Part shown: one piece after another, positions 17,574 to 25,560 of the stretch
Position numbering within the stretch: the first letter of the stretch is position 1
How the letters are laid out: each line of letters begins with the position of its first letter
Source: Micromonospora eburnea
GTDB lineage: Bacteria; Actinomycetota; Actinomycetes; Mycobacteriales; Micromonosporaceae
DNA: 64,000 nt
Assembly (NCBI RefSeq): GCF_900090225.1
Contig: NZ_FMHY01000002.1
Span: 930,001-994,000, forward strand
Reading direction: 5' to 3'
Made by a program: the position numbers and the translations under genes
Notes under the pieces: model-generated
What the model was told of the DNA's origin: nothing
Seen by the model: only the letters and a program-made list of their open reading frames with translations
Databases searched by the model: none

Positions 17574-17580
17574 TCCGGCC

Positions 17581-18078
17581 ATGGACGACATCACCGCGCT
17601 GATCCTCGACGACCACGCCGCCTTCCGGCGGGGCTTCGCCCGGCTCGACGACGCCCACGATCCGGCCGAGATGCTGGCCATCTGGGAGGCGCTCGCCCTG
17701 CACCTGAACATCCACGCGGAGGCGGAGGAGGCGATCCTCTACCCGCACCTGGTGCGGCACGGCGACGACGGCACGGAGGAGACCGAGGACGCCATCGGCG
17801 ACCACAACAAGATCCGCGACGCGATCGCCGAGTCGAGGCGCCACGAGGTCGGCTCGGACGGGTGGTGGGCGGCGGTGTGGCGGGCCCGCCGGGAGAACAG
17901 CGAGCACCTGACCGAGGAGGAGGACGAGGCGCTGCCGGACTTCCGCCGGCACGCCGACGTCGAGCTGCGCGCCGAGCTGGGGGCGCGCTGGCTGAAGTTC
18001 TACGGCGAGCACAAGAACGGGCGCAACCTGCCGTTCCTCGACAAGGACCCGTCCCGGTACGTGGCTGATCACCGCTGA
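17581..18078 (+). CDS. Hemerythrin HHE domain protein
   Basis: The 165-residue four-helix protein shows typical HHE metal ligands: ILDDHAAFRRGF near the start, LNIHAEAEEAILYPHL in helix 2, GDHNKIRDAI in helix 3, and RRENSEHLTEEEDEALPDF in helix 4. Such proteins bind a di-iron centre and are linked to oxygen, NO or iron sensing. The C-terminal extension (FYGEHKNGRNLPFLDKDPSRY) is not part of the core. It follows the aldo/keto reductase gene by 8 bp. Confidence 0.9.
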   Translation: MDDITALILDDHAAFRRGFARLDDAHDPAEMLAIWEALALHLNIHAEAEEAILYPHLVRHGDDGTEETEDAIGDHNKIRDAIAESRRHEVGSDGWWAAVWRARRENSEHLTEEEDEALPDFRRHADVELRAELGARWLKFYGEHKNGRNLPFLDKDPSRYVADHR

Positions 18079-18131
18079 TCTCCCCACTGTGGGGGAGCCG
18101 GCGGGGGTGGACGGGGCGGAACAATGGGCGG

Positions 18132-19376
18132 GTGACGGTACGTGGGGTGCTGGCGCCGCTGGTGCGGGGAAGCACCTGGCGGCGCGGCGTGTTTCTGCTG
18201 CTCGGCGGGGTGCTCGCGTTGCCGTACGCGCTGCTCGCGGCGGCCTTCGTCCAACTGCTCGGCAACGAGCGGGTGCCCCGTCCGCTGGGGTTCGGGCTGC
18301 TGCTGGTGGGCATGATGATCGCGGCGGTGCCGGTGTTCCTCGCCGGGAGCCGTGCGTTGGAGATCGCCGCCGCCCGGGCGCTGCTCGCGGTCGACCTGCC
18401 GGAACCGGCGGTGGGCCACCGGATCGACCGGGAGACCCGACTGCGCGCCGCGCTCTGGATCGCCCTGCACCTGGTCAGCGGCGGACTGGTGCTCTTCGCG
18501 GCGCTCAGTGCGTTCCCGATAGCGCTGGTGTTCCTCGCCGCCCAGCTCGGGCTCGACACCGGCGCGACCACGGATGACGGCTTCGGCCCGCTCATCATCG
18601 ACAATCCGGTCGGCGCGACGCTGGCCGGGGTGGCGATCCTGGTCGGGCTCGGGTACGCGGTGGCCGGTCTCGGCGCGCTCGCCGCGTCGATGGCCCCGGT
18701 GCTGCTCGGCCCCTCGCAGGGCGAGCGGATCGCCGCCCTGGAGGCCCGGGCCGCCCGGCTGGCCCAGCGGAACCAGCTGGCCCGGGAACTGCACGACTCG
18801 GTCGGGCACGCGCTGACCGTGGCCACCCTCCAGGCCGGCGCCGCCCGGGAGCTGCTCGACGTCGACCCGGAGTTCACCCGGGGGGCGCTGCGGGCCATCG
18901 AGGAGACCAGCCGACACGCGATGGACGATCTGGACCACGTGCTCGGGCTGCTCCGGGAGACCGCCGGGGAGCCGGCACCCATCGCGCCACAGCGTACGCT
19001 CGGCCAGCTCGATCGGCTGGTGGCCGACACCCGCGCCGCCGGACTGGAGGTGGACGCGCAGGTCAGCGGGGCGGTCGGGGAGCTGCCCGCGGCGGTGTCC
19101 CGGGAGGGGTACCGGATCGTGCAGGAGGGGCTGACCAACGCGGCCCGGCACGGCCGTGGCCGGGTGACCGTGCGGGTCGACGTACCCGGGGAAGCATTGG
19201 AGATCGAGCTGGTCAACGGGCTGCGGGGTGGGACCGGGCCGCGCGGCGGCGGGCGCGGCCTGGACGGCATGCGGGAGCGGGTGCTGCTGCTCGGCGGCCG
19301 GCTCGACGCCGGCCCGGCCGGCGACCGCTGGCGGGTACGGGCCTCGCTGCCGGTGCCCAGGGGGGAGAGCGGGTGA
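18132..19376 (+). CDS. Sensor histidine kinase, NarL-partner type
   Basis: The 414-residue kinase starts at GTG 18132. Its N-terminal half has about five membrane helices. It is followed by a HisKA_3 dimerisation domain with the phosphorylated His221 in ARELHDSVGHALT, and an ATPase domain with an N box around EGLTNAARHGRG and a G box GRGLDGMRERV. It should phosphorylate the response regulator encoded next, which overlaps it by 4 bp. The signal is unknown. Confidence 0.92.
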   Translation: MTVRGVLAPLVRGSTWRRGVFLLLGGVLALPYALLAAAFVQLLGNERVPRPLGFGLLLVGMMIAAVPVFLAGSRALEIAAARALLAVDLPEPAVGHRIDRETRLRAALWIALHLVSGGLVLFAALSAFPIALVFLAAQLGLDTGATTDDGFGPLIIDNPVGATLAGVAILVGLGYAVAGLGALAASMAPVLLGPSQGERIAALEARAARLAQRNQLARELHDSVGHALTVATLQAGAARELLDVDPEFTRGALRAIEETSRHAMDDLDHVLGLLRETAGEPAPIAPQRTLGQLDRLVADTRAAGLEVDAQVSGAVGELPAAVSREGYRIVQEGLTNAARHGRGRVTVRVDVPGEALEIELVNGLRGGTGPRGGGRGLDGMRERVLLLGGRLDAGPAGDRWRVRASLPVPRGESG

Positions 19377-20023
19377 CCATCGACGTGCTGATCGTCGACG
19401 ACGACGAGCTGATCCGGGTCGGGCTGCGGGCGATCATCGACGCCCAGCCCGACCTGCGGGTGGTCGGCGAGGCGGCGGACGGCGCGGAGGTGCCGCCGCT
19501 GGTGGCGAAGCTGCGCCCCCGGGTGGTGCTGATGGACGTGCGGATGCCGGCCATCGACGGCATCCAGGCCACCCGGCGGCTGCTCGCCACCTCCGCGGAC
19601 CCGCCCCGGGTCCTGGTCGTCACCACGTTCGCCAATGACGAGTACGTCTACGACGCGCTCCGGGCCGGAGCCAGTGGCTTCCTGCTCAAGCGGGCCCGCC
19701 CCACCGACGTGGTCGAGGCGATCCGGGTGGTGGCGGCCGGCGAGTCGCTGCTCTTCCCGGCGGCGATCCGCCAGCTCGTCGGGGCGTACGGGGGCCGGGG
19801 CGGGGACGGGCTGCGCGCGGCGCGGCTCACCGACCGGGAGGCCGAGGTGCTGCGCCTGATGACCGCCGGACTGTCCAACACCGAGATCGCCGAGCGGCTC
19901 GTGCTCGGGGTGGAGACGGTGAAGACGCACGTTGGCAACGTGCTGGCCAAGCTGGGCGTCCGGGACCGGACGCAGGCGGTGATCGCCGCGTACGAGTCGG
20001 GTTTCGTGGTGCCGACGGGCTGA
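19373..20023 (+). CDS. Response regulator, NarL/LuxR type
   Basis: The 216-residue regulator has a receiver domain with acidic pocket Asp10/Asp11, phosphorylation site Asp55 (VVLMDVRMP) and Lys106. Its C-terminal LuxR helix-turn-helix is LTDREAEVLRLMTAGLSN and VKTHVGNVLAKLGVRDR. It is translationally coupled to the kinase gene by a 4-bp overlap. The membrane protein gene that follows may be one of its targets. Confidence 0.93.
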   Translation: MTIDVLIVDDDELIRVGLRAIIDAQPDLRVVGEAADGAEVPPLVAKLRPRVVLMDVRMPAIDGIQATRRLLATSADPPRVLVVTTFANDEYVYDALRAGASGFLLKRARPTDVVEAIRVVAAGESLLFPAAIRQLVGAYGGRGGDGLRAARLTDREAEVLRLMTAGLSNTEIAERLVLGVETVKTHVGNVLAKLGVRDRTQAVIAAYESGFVVPTG

Positions 20024-20100
20024 GGCGGTCACCCCAGCGGGGGAGGCGGTCCATCCCGGCGCGGGAGGGGTGGTGGGCCGGTCCGGTCGAGGGTGGAGTC

Positions 20101-21174
20101 ATGACGACGACATCGACAACCCGGCCGGGCCGGGCCGCCCCGCTGGCCGCCGGCTGGCTCGGTCTGTGGGGCGTACTCGCCATGGTCGGCACGCTCACCG
20201 GTCACGGCTATCCGCTCGGGGCCAACGACGCGTACGGCGAGGCGAGCCTGCTGCGGCTGCTGCCGGTCCGGTACGGCCCGCCGGTCTTCGCCGTGGTGCT
20301 GCTCGGCGCCGCGGTGGCCGCCCTCGCCATGGTGGGCACCGCCCGCCCGTCCCGGCCGCTGCGCGGTCTGCTGCTGGCGTACGGCTGGGCGGTGGCGGTC
20401 CTGCTGGCCGTGGTAGTGCCGGACGTGCGGGTGCTGATGATCCTGGCCTACCTGCCCATGCTGATCATCGGCGCGCCGTTCGGCTGGCCGCCCGTCGACT
20501 ACGCGGAGATCTTCAACTGGACGCTGGCCGCGAAGTTCTCCGGGCTCGTCGCCGGGGTGCTGCTCGCCGCCGCCGTGCTGGCCTGGCAGCGGCGTACCGC
20601 GGGGTCCTGCGTGGCGTGTGGCCGGGACGGCGACGAGGCGGGCTGGACCACTCCGGCGGCCGCCGCCCGTTGGGGACGCTGGGCGGCGTGGTCGGCCGCC
20701 GCCATCCCGCTCGTGTACGCGGCCACCCGGTTCGCCTGGGTGCTGGGCATCCCCCTCGGCCTCTCCCGGGAGTTCCTCACCGAGATGCACGACAACGGAC
20801 TGGTCTGGGCCGGCGCCGGCCTCGGCGCGTTCGCCACGGTCGGGGCGGTGCTCACCATCGGGCTGGTGCGGCGCTGGGGCGAGGTCTTCCCGCGCTGGCT
20901 GCCCCGGCTGGGCGGCCGGCGGGTGCCGCCGCTGCTCGCCGTCGTTCCCGGCACTCTGGTGGCGATCGCGGTGACCGCCGGCAGCCTCGGCGAGCTGGCC
21001 AACTCCGATTTCTGGCAGATGGCGGGCGGGTTCAGCTCGGCCAACGCCCCGATGCTGCTCTGGCCGCTGTGGGGGCCGGCGCTCGGCGCCGCCACCCTGG
21101 CGTACCACCTGCGCCGCCGCGGGGCCTGCGCGAGCTGCCGGCGGCCCTGGCCGGGGCCGGTCGCCCGGGCGTGA
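20101..21174 (+). CDS. Polytopic membrane protein with two CxxC motifs
   Basis: The 357-residue protein has about eight membrane helices. Two short cysteine motifs, CVACGR after helix 4 and CASCRR near the C-terminus, lie on what may be the same face and could bind metal or form disulfides. I do not recognise the family. It follows the two-component genes on the same strand after 77 bp, which suggests a functional link, possibly as a regulated target. Confidence 0.75.
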   Translation: MTTTSTTRPGRAAPLAAGWLGLWGVLAMVGTLTGHGYPLGANDAYGEASLLRLLPVRYGPPVFAVVLLGAAVAALAMVGTARPSRPLRGLLLAYGWAVAVLLAVVVPDVRVLMILAYLPMLIIGAPFGWPPVDYAEIFNWTLAAKFSGLVAGVLLAAAVLAWQRRTAGSCVACGRDGDEAGWTTPAAAARWGRWAAWSAAAIPLVYAATRFAWVLGIPLGLSREFLTEMHDNGLVWAGAGLGAFATVGAVLTIGLVRRWGEVFPRWLPRLGGRRVPPLLAVVPGTLVAIAVTAGSLGELANSDFWQMAGGFSSANAPMLLWPLWGPALGAATLAYHLRRRGACASCRRPWPGPVARA

Positions 21175-21264
21175 TCCGGGACTGGGCGTGCGGTCACCCG
21201 GTCGAGGCGGCGCTGGCCGGGTGACCGCTCCCCGCCGCCGTGGTGCCTTCCTTCGCGCGCTCTC

Positions 21265-21290
21265 GACCTGATGTCGCAAACGATTCACGG
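21265..21290 (+). repeat. Fragment of a dispersed repeat
   Basis: This intergenic stretch (core TGATGTCGCAAACGATTCAC) closely matches the left arm of the hairpin element at 38423-38451, which reads TGATGACGCAGACGATTCAC: two mismatches in 20. The second arm is absent here. Confidence 0.5.
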
Positions 21291-21366
21291 CCTCCTGCCC
21301 TGCCGGTCCTCGTCCGGGTGAACCGGGTGCGGTAGCCGGGGCGTCGCCGCCCGGGAGCGGGGTTGG

Positions 21367-21861
21367 ATGCGGGTCATGGACGGCGTGGACGCCGGGGAGT
21401 TGCGGCGGGCGTACGAGGCGGTGCTCGCGGAGGTGGACGCGGGCGGGTTCGGCCCGCCCGGGGACGGCGAGCTGAGCGCCGAGCAGATCGTCGCGCACCT
21501 GGCGGCCAACGACGAGTTGATGAGCGAGGCGACGGAGGCGGTGCTGGCCGGTTCGCCGTTCGCGTACTACGACCTGGAGACCATCCACCGGCCGCAGCTC
21601 GACGCGCTGGTCTCCGAGTGCGGCGGGCTGGACGGGCTGGCCGCGCTGCTGCGCGCCACCAGCCAGAAGCTGTGCTTGCTCGCCGAACGGCTCGGCCCGG
21701 CCGCGGAGACCCCGGTCGACACCGTGCTGCGGGAGGGCTTCGACCTGGACGTGGACGAGTCACTGCCCTGGGGCCGGGCCCTGGACCTGCACACCCGCGT
21801 CCACCTGCCGATGCACCTGGCCCAACTGCGCGCCCTGCGCCGACAGCCCCACCTCGCCTGA
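21367..21861 (+). CDS. DinB-like / maleylpyruvate isomerase-like protein
   Basis: The 164-residue helical protein has the layout of DinB_2-type four-helix bundles (ELSAEQIVAHLAANDELMSEAT, then LDLHTRVHLPMHLAQLRALR near the end). Its His residues could bind a metal. ATG 21376 is an alternative start. Its last 102 bp lie opposite the end of the converging AraC-type regulator. The activity is unknown; the superfamily includes thiol-dependent transferases and isomerases. Confidence 0.65.
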   Translation: MRVMDGVDAGELRRAYEAVLAEVDAGGFGPPGDGELSAEQIVAHLAANDELMSEATEAVLAGSPFAYYDLETIHRPQLDALVSECGGLDGLAALLRATSQKLCLLAERLGPAAETPVDTVLREGFDLDVDESLPWGRALDLHTRVHLPMHLAQLRALRRQPHLA

Positions 21862-22854
21862 CGGCCCGGCGCCGGGCGGCGGCTCAGCGGGGCGGCGGAA
21901 GGTGTGGCGGTAGGCGGTGGGGGCGACGCCGACCCGGTGGTGGAAGTGCTGCCGCAGGGCGGCGGCGGTGCCGAAGCCGGCGTGGCGGGCGACCTGGTCG
22001 ATGGTCAGGTCGGTGGTCTCCAGCAGCAGCCGGGCGTGATCGGTGCGCTGCTGGAGCAGCCACTGCGCCGGGCTGAGCCCGGTCTCGGAGCGGAAGTGCC
22101 GGGTGAAGGTGCGTACGCTCATCCGGGCGTGCGCGGCCAGGTCGCGCAGGGCGACCGGCTCGTGCAGCCGCTGCCGGGCCCACTCCCGGGTGGCCGCGGT
22201 GCCGGTGCCGGTCGCGCGGGGGACCGGGCGTTCGATGTACTGGGCCTGGCCGCCGTCCCGCCAGGGTGGCATGACGCAGCGCCGGGCGGACCGGTTGGCG
22301 ACCGCGCTGCCGTGGTCGGTGCGGATGACGTGCAGGCAGAGGTCGATGCCGGCGGCCACCCCGGCCGAGGTGAGCACGCCGTCGTCGATGAAGAGCACGT
22401 CCGGGTCCAGTTCGACGCCGGGATGCAGCCGCCGGAACAGGTTCGCGAACGCCCAGTGGGTGGTGGCTCGGCGGCCGTCGAGCAGGCCGGCGGCGGCCAG
22501 TACGAAGGCGCCGGTGCAGATCGACATGATCCGGGCGCCCCGCTCGTGGGCGGCCCGCAGCGCGGCCGTGACGGCGGGGTCCACGGTTCCGTCGACCATC
22601 GGTGGGCCGTCGTGGATGCCGGGGACGATCACGGTGTCGGCGGTGCGGGTCAGCTCCAGGCCGTGCTCGGGCAGCACCTGGAAGCCGGCGGTGCTGCGTA
22701 CCGGCCGCCGGCCCGGGGTGCACACGTCGACGGCGTACAGCGGCGTGAGGTCCTCGGTGCGGGCGGTGCCGAAGACCTGGGACGGGGTGCCGAGGTCGAG
22801 ACCGACCACGTGGTCGGTGGCGAGGACCGCGATCCGGTGCGGGACGACAGCCAT
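21760..22854 (-). CDS. GlxA-type AraC family regulator
   Basis: The 364-residue regulator starts at ATG 22854 (MAVVPHRIAVLATDHVVGLD). The first about 190 residues form a DJ-1/PfpI-like domain with the nucleophile-elbow region SICTGAFVLAAAGLLDGRRAT. The C-terminal part has two AraC helix-turn-helix motifs (LRDLAAHARMSVRTFTRHF and IDQVARHAGFGTAAALRQHF). The last about 45 residues lie antisense to the DinB-like gene and look unconserved. It is divergent from an MFS transporter with a very short intergenic space, so it probably controls that transporter. Confidence 0.88.
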   Translation of the reverse strand: MAVVPHRIAVLATDHVVGLDLGTPSQVFGTARTEDLTPLYAVDVCTPGRRPVRSTAGFQVLPEHGLELTRTADTVIVPGIHDGPPMVDGTVDPAVTAALRAAHERGARIMSICTGAFVLAAAGLLDGRRATTHWAFANLFRRLHPGVELDPDVLFIDDGVLTSAGVAAGIDLCLHVIRTDHGSAVANRSARRCVMPPWRDGGQAQYIERPVPRATGTGTAATREWARQRLHEPVALRDLAAHARMSVRTFTRHFRSETGLSPAQWLLQQRTDHARLLLETTDLTIDQVARHAGFGTAAALRQHFHHRVGVAPTAYRHTFRRPAEPPPGAGPSGEVGLSAQGAQLGQVHRQVDAGVQVQGPAPGQ

Positions 22855-22924
22855 GGCCCGATTATTGCGTACGATGGCTTTCCGGCCACTCGTCGTGCCG
22901 CACGCCGCCTCCGAGACTCGGTGG

Positions 22925-24223
22925 GTGACTCGACACCGTCTCCACCCGGCCTGGATCGTCGCCGCCGTCGCCTTCGTCGCGCTGGTCGGCGCCGCCGGTT
23001 TCCGCGCCACGCCCAGCGTCCTGCTGCACCCCCTGCACGCCGAGTTCGGCTGGCCGCTCGCGACCATCTCCGCCGCCGTCTCGGTCAACCTGATGCTCTA
23101 CGGGCTGACCGCACCGTTCGCCGCCGCGCTGATGGACCGGTTCGGCATCCGCCGGGTGGTGGCCGGCGCGCTGGTGCTGGTCGCCCTCGGCAGCGGGCTG
23201 ACCGTCGCGATGACCGCGAGCTGGCAGCTGATCCTCTGCTGGGGCGTCCTGGTCGGGCTGGGCACCGGCTCGATGGCCCTCGCGTTCGTGGCGACCGTGA
23301 CCGGGCGCTGGTTCGTCCGCCGCCGGGGCCTGGTCACCGGCGTGCTCACCGCGGGCGGGGCGGCCGGCCAGCTCGTCTTCCTTCCGCTGCTCGCCGTGCT
23401 GGTGCGCGACCACGGCTGGCGGATGGCGGCGCTGGTCGTTGCCGGGGCCGCGCTGGCGGTCGTACCCCTGGTGGTCTGGCTGCTGCGCGAGCACCCGGCG
23501 GATCTCGGTCTGCCGGCCTACGGCGCGACCGAGGTGGCGCCCCCGGCGCCGGCGGCGGGCGGGGCGGCGGCCCGGGCGGTCGGCGCGCTCACCGCCGCCG
23601 CGCGGACCCGGCCGTTCTGGCTGCTCGCCGGTGGCTTCGCGATCTGTGGCGCGACCACCAACGGTCTGGTCGGCACCCACTTCGTGCCGGCCGCCCACGA
23701 CCACGGCATGCCGGAGACCACCGCCGCGGGGCTGCTCGCCCTGGTCGGCGTCTTCGACATCGTCGGTACGGTGGCCTCCGGCTGGCTCACCGACCGGATG
23801 GACAGCCGGCTGCTGCTCGGCGCCTACTACGCGCTGCGCGGCGCGTCACTGCTGGTGCTGCCCAGCCTCTTCGCCGGCACCACCGGGCCCAGCATGCTGG
23901 TCTTCATCGTCTTCTACGGCCTGGACTGGGTGGCCACCGTGCCGCCGACCGTGGCCCTGTGCCGGGAGCACTTCGGTGCGTCCGGTGCGGTGGTGTTCGG
24001 CTGGGTGTTCGCCGCCCACCAGGTCGGGGCGGCGGTGGCGGCGACCGGCGCCGGGCTGGTCCGCGATCAGCTCGGCGAGTACACCCTGGCCTGGTACGCG
24101 GCGGGCGTGTTGTCGATCGGCGCCGCCGGGCTCTCCCTGTTGCTGCTGCGCCGCCGCGACGGCGAGCCGCCGGTCGCGCTGCCCGTCGCGGTCGGCCGCC
24201 GGGCCTGGAGCTACCGGGGCTGA
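22925..24223 (+). CDS. MFS transporter
   Basis: The 432-residue, 12-helix major facilitator has ALMDRFGIRRVVAG as its loop 2-3 motif and SGWLTDRMDSRLLLG in the second half, with a Pro/Ala linker in the central loop. The pattern resembles OFA/monocarboxylate-type carriers. GTG 22925 is chosen as the start because it leaves a short N-terminal tail; the in-frame ATG at 22874 would add 17 residues and leave only 19 bp to the divergent regulator gene. The substrate is unknown. Confidence 0.85.
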   Translation: MTRHRLHPAWIVAAVAFVALVGAAGFRATPSVLLHPLHAEFGWPLATISAAVSVNLMLYGLTAPFAAALMDRFGIRRVVAGALVLVALGSGLTVAMTASWQLILCWGVLVGLGTGSMALAFVATVTGRWFVRRRGLVTGVLTAGGAAGQLVFLPLLAVLVRDHGWRMAALVVAGAALAVVPLVVWLLREHPADLGLPAYGATEVAPPAPAAGGAAARAVGALTAAARTRPFWLLAGGFAICGATTNGLVGTHFVPAAHDHGMPETTAAGLLALVGVFDIVGTVASGWLTDRMDSRLLLGAYYALRGASLLVLPSLFAGTTGPSMLVFIVFYGLDWVATVPPTVALCREHFGASGAVVFGWVFAAHQVGAAVAATGAGLVRDQLGEYTLAWYAAGVLSIGAAGLSLLLLRRRDGEPPVALPVAVGRRAWSYRG

Positions 24224-24254
24224 GCCGCCCGCCCGGCGGGCCGGGGTTGGCGGG

Positions 24255-24995
24255 TCAGCCGAGCGCCCACTGCTGTTCGGGTGCGCCGGTGCAGGGTGCC
24301 TGTTCGAGTGGGGCGCCGGGGTCGGTGCCGGCGCCGGCGACCTGCGCGCACTTGCCGCTGTGCACGGCGACCAGCAGCACCGGGCCGGTGCCGGCCGGGG
24401 CGAGCCGCCACTGCTGGTTGGGCTGCCCGTGGCAGGACCACTGCTGCACGGCCATGCCGTCGTCGGCGCTCTGCCCGTAGACGTCCAGGCACTTGCCGTT
24501 GGCCGCGTTGGTCAGGGTGAACGCGTCGCCGTCGACCGGGGTGGCCACCCACTGCTGCTCCGGGCCGCCGGTGCAGTCGGCCAGCACCGCCCGCGCGCCG
24601 TCGGGATTGTCGCCGGCCACCCCGACGCAGCGTCCGGACGGCACCCCACGGAGGACCGCGGGGCCACCCGCGGGGGGCGCGGCCGGGGGCGCGGTCGTCG
24701 GCGTCGCCTCGGTGGTGGGCGTCGCCTCCGAGCTGGGCGTCGCCTCGGTGGTGGGCGTCGCCTCCGAGCTGGGCTCGGCCGTGCTCGACTCGCTCGCCAC
24801 GCTCGTCCCGGCCGCCGCCGGCTGGTCGCCGCCGCCGACGCGGAGCACGCCGCTGGCGAAGAACACCCCGAGGAGTACGCCGAACACGGCGACGCCCAGC
24901 GCGATCCGCATCAGCGGGTCCTGCGGCAGGCGCAGACGGAACCCACGGGTGGTGCCGTAGACGGTGCCGGGCGGGTCGGTGCGTGGCTCGGACAT
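24255..24995 (-). CDS. Membrane-anchored ricin-type (QxW) lectin protein
   Basis: The 246-residue protein starts at ATG 24995. It has a cytoplasmic tail of about 35 residues, one membrane helix (IALGVAVFGVLLGVFFASGV), a Ser/Thr/Pro-rich linker built of repeated SEATPTTEAT-type units, then a ricin B beta-trefoil of about 130 residues. The trefoil shows three QxW motifs (EQQWVATP, NQQWRLAP, EQQWALG), one per subdomain, and paired cysteines. It probably binds a polysaccharide at the cell surface. No catalytic domain is fused to it. Confidence 0.88.
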   Translation of the reverse strand: MSEPRTDPPGTVYGTTRGFRLRLPQDPLMRIALGVAVFGVLLGVFFASGVLRVGGGDQPAAAGTSVASESSTAEPSSEATPTTEATPSSEATPTTEATPTTAPPAAPPAGGPAVLRGVPSGRCVGVAGDNPDGARAVLADCTGGPEQQWVATPVDGDAFTLTNAANGKCLDVYGQSADDGMAVQQWSCHGQPNQQWRLAPAGTGPVLLVAVHSGKCAQVAGAGTDPGAPLEQAPCTGAPEQQWALG

Positions 24996-25053
24996 GGGGG
25001 CATCCTGACCCACAGCCACCGCCGATGGCCAGCCGCCGCGAGGGGACCGTGAT

Positions 25054-25338
25054 TCAGGCGACGACCCGGACGTCCTTCCAGAACGCCACCCGGTCGCGGA
25101 CCAGCTCCGCCTCGGGCTTCGGGTCCGGGTAGTACCAGACGGCGTCCGGGCTGGTCCGGCCCGCGTGTTCGAGCGTGTAGTACGACGCGGTGCCCTTCCA
25201 CGGGCAGAACGTGTGCGTGGCCGAGTCCCGGATCAGGTCCTCGCGCAACGCGGTGCGGGGGAAGTAGTGGTTGCCCTCGACCACCACCGTGTCGTCGCTC
25301 TCCGCGACGATCAGGTCGTTCCAGACGGCTTTCGGCAT
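25054..25338 (-). CDS. DUF427 domain protein
   Basis: The 94-residue protein is a complete DUF427 domain: the start MPKAVWNDLIVAESDDTVVV, the central FPRTAL, and the signature THTFCPWKGTASYYTL. The family is a small beta-rich fold of unknown function, common in actinobacteria. The gene stands alone between the lectin gene and the fatty-acid operon. Confidence 0.93.
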   Translation of the reverse strand: MPKAVWNDLIVAESDDTVVVEGNHYFPRTALREDLIRDSATHTFCPWKGTASYYTLEHAGRTSPDAVWYYPDPKPEAELVRDRVAFWKDVRVVA

Positions 25339-25560
25339 GCCTCCACGCTATGCCCTCTCGCGACCGGCCGGGAGTGCCGGCAGCGCGCTCGCCGCCGGTC
25401 GGCTTCCGGTGGTCGTCGTGCCGCCGGGCCGTCGGGCGCCGAGTGGTGGGACCCGCGCCGAGGGTGAGGTGGCCGCGGTCACCGGTCGGCCGACCGGAGG
25501 ACTCGAAATGGCCATGGTGGACAACGCGCCAAGGTGGCCGAGCAGGCGTAATGTGATCTC

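Noticed and set aside
24700..24790. Short sequence repeats around 24700-24790
   Set aside because: They are coding: the repeated Glu-Ala-Thr-Pro linker of the ricin-type lectin protein.
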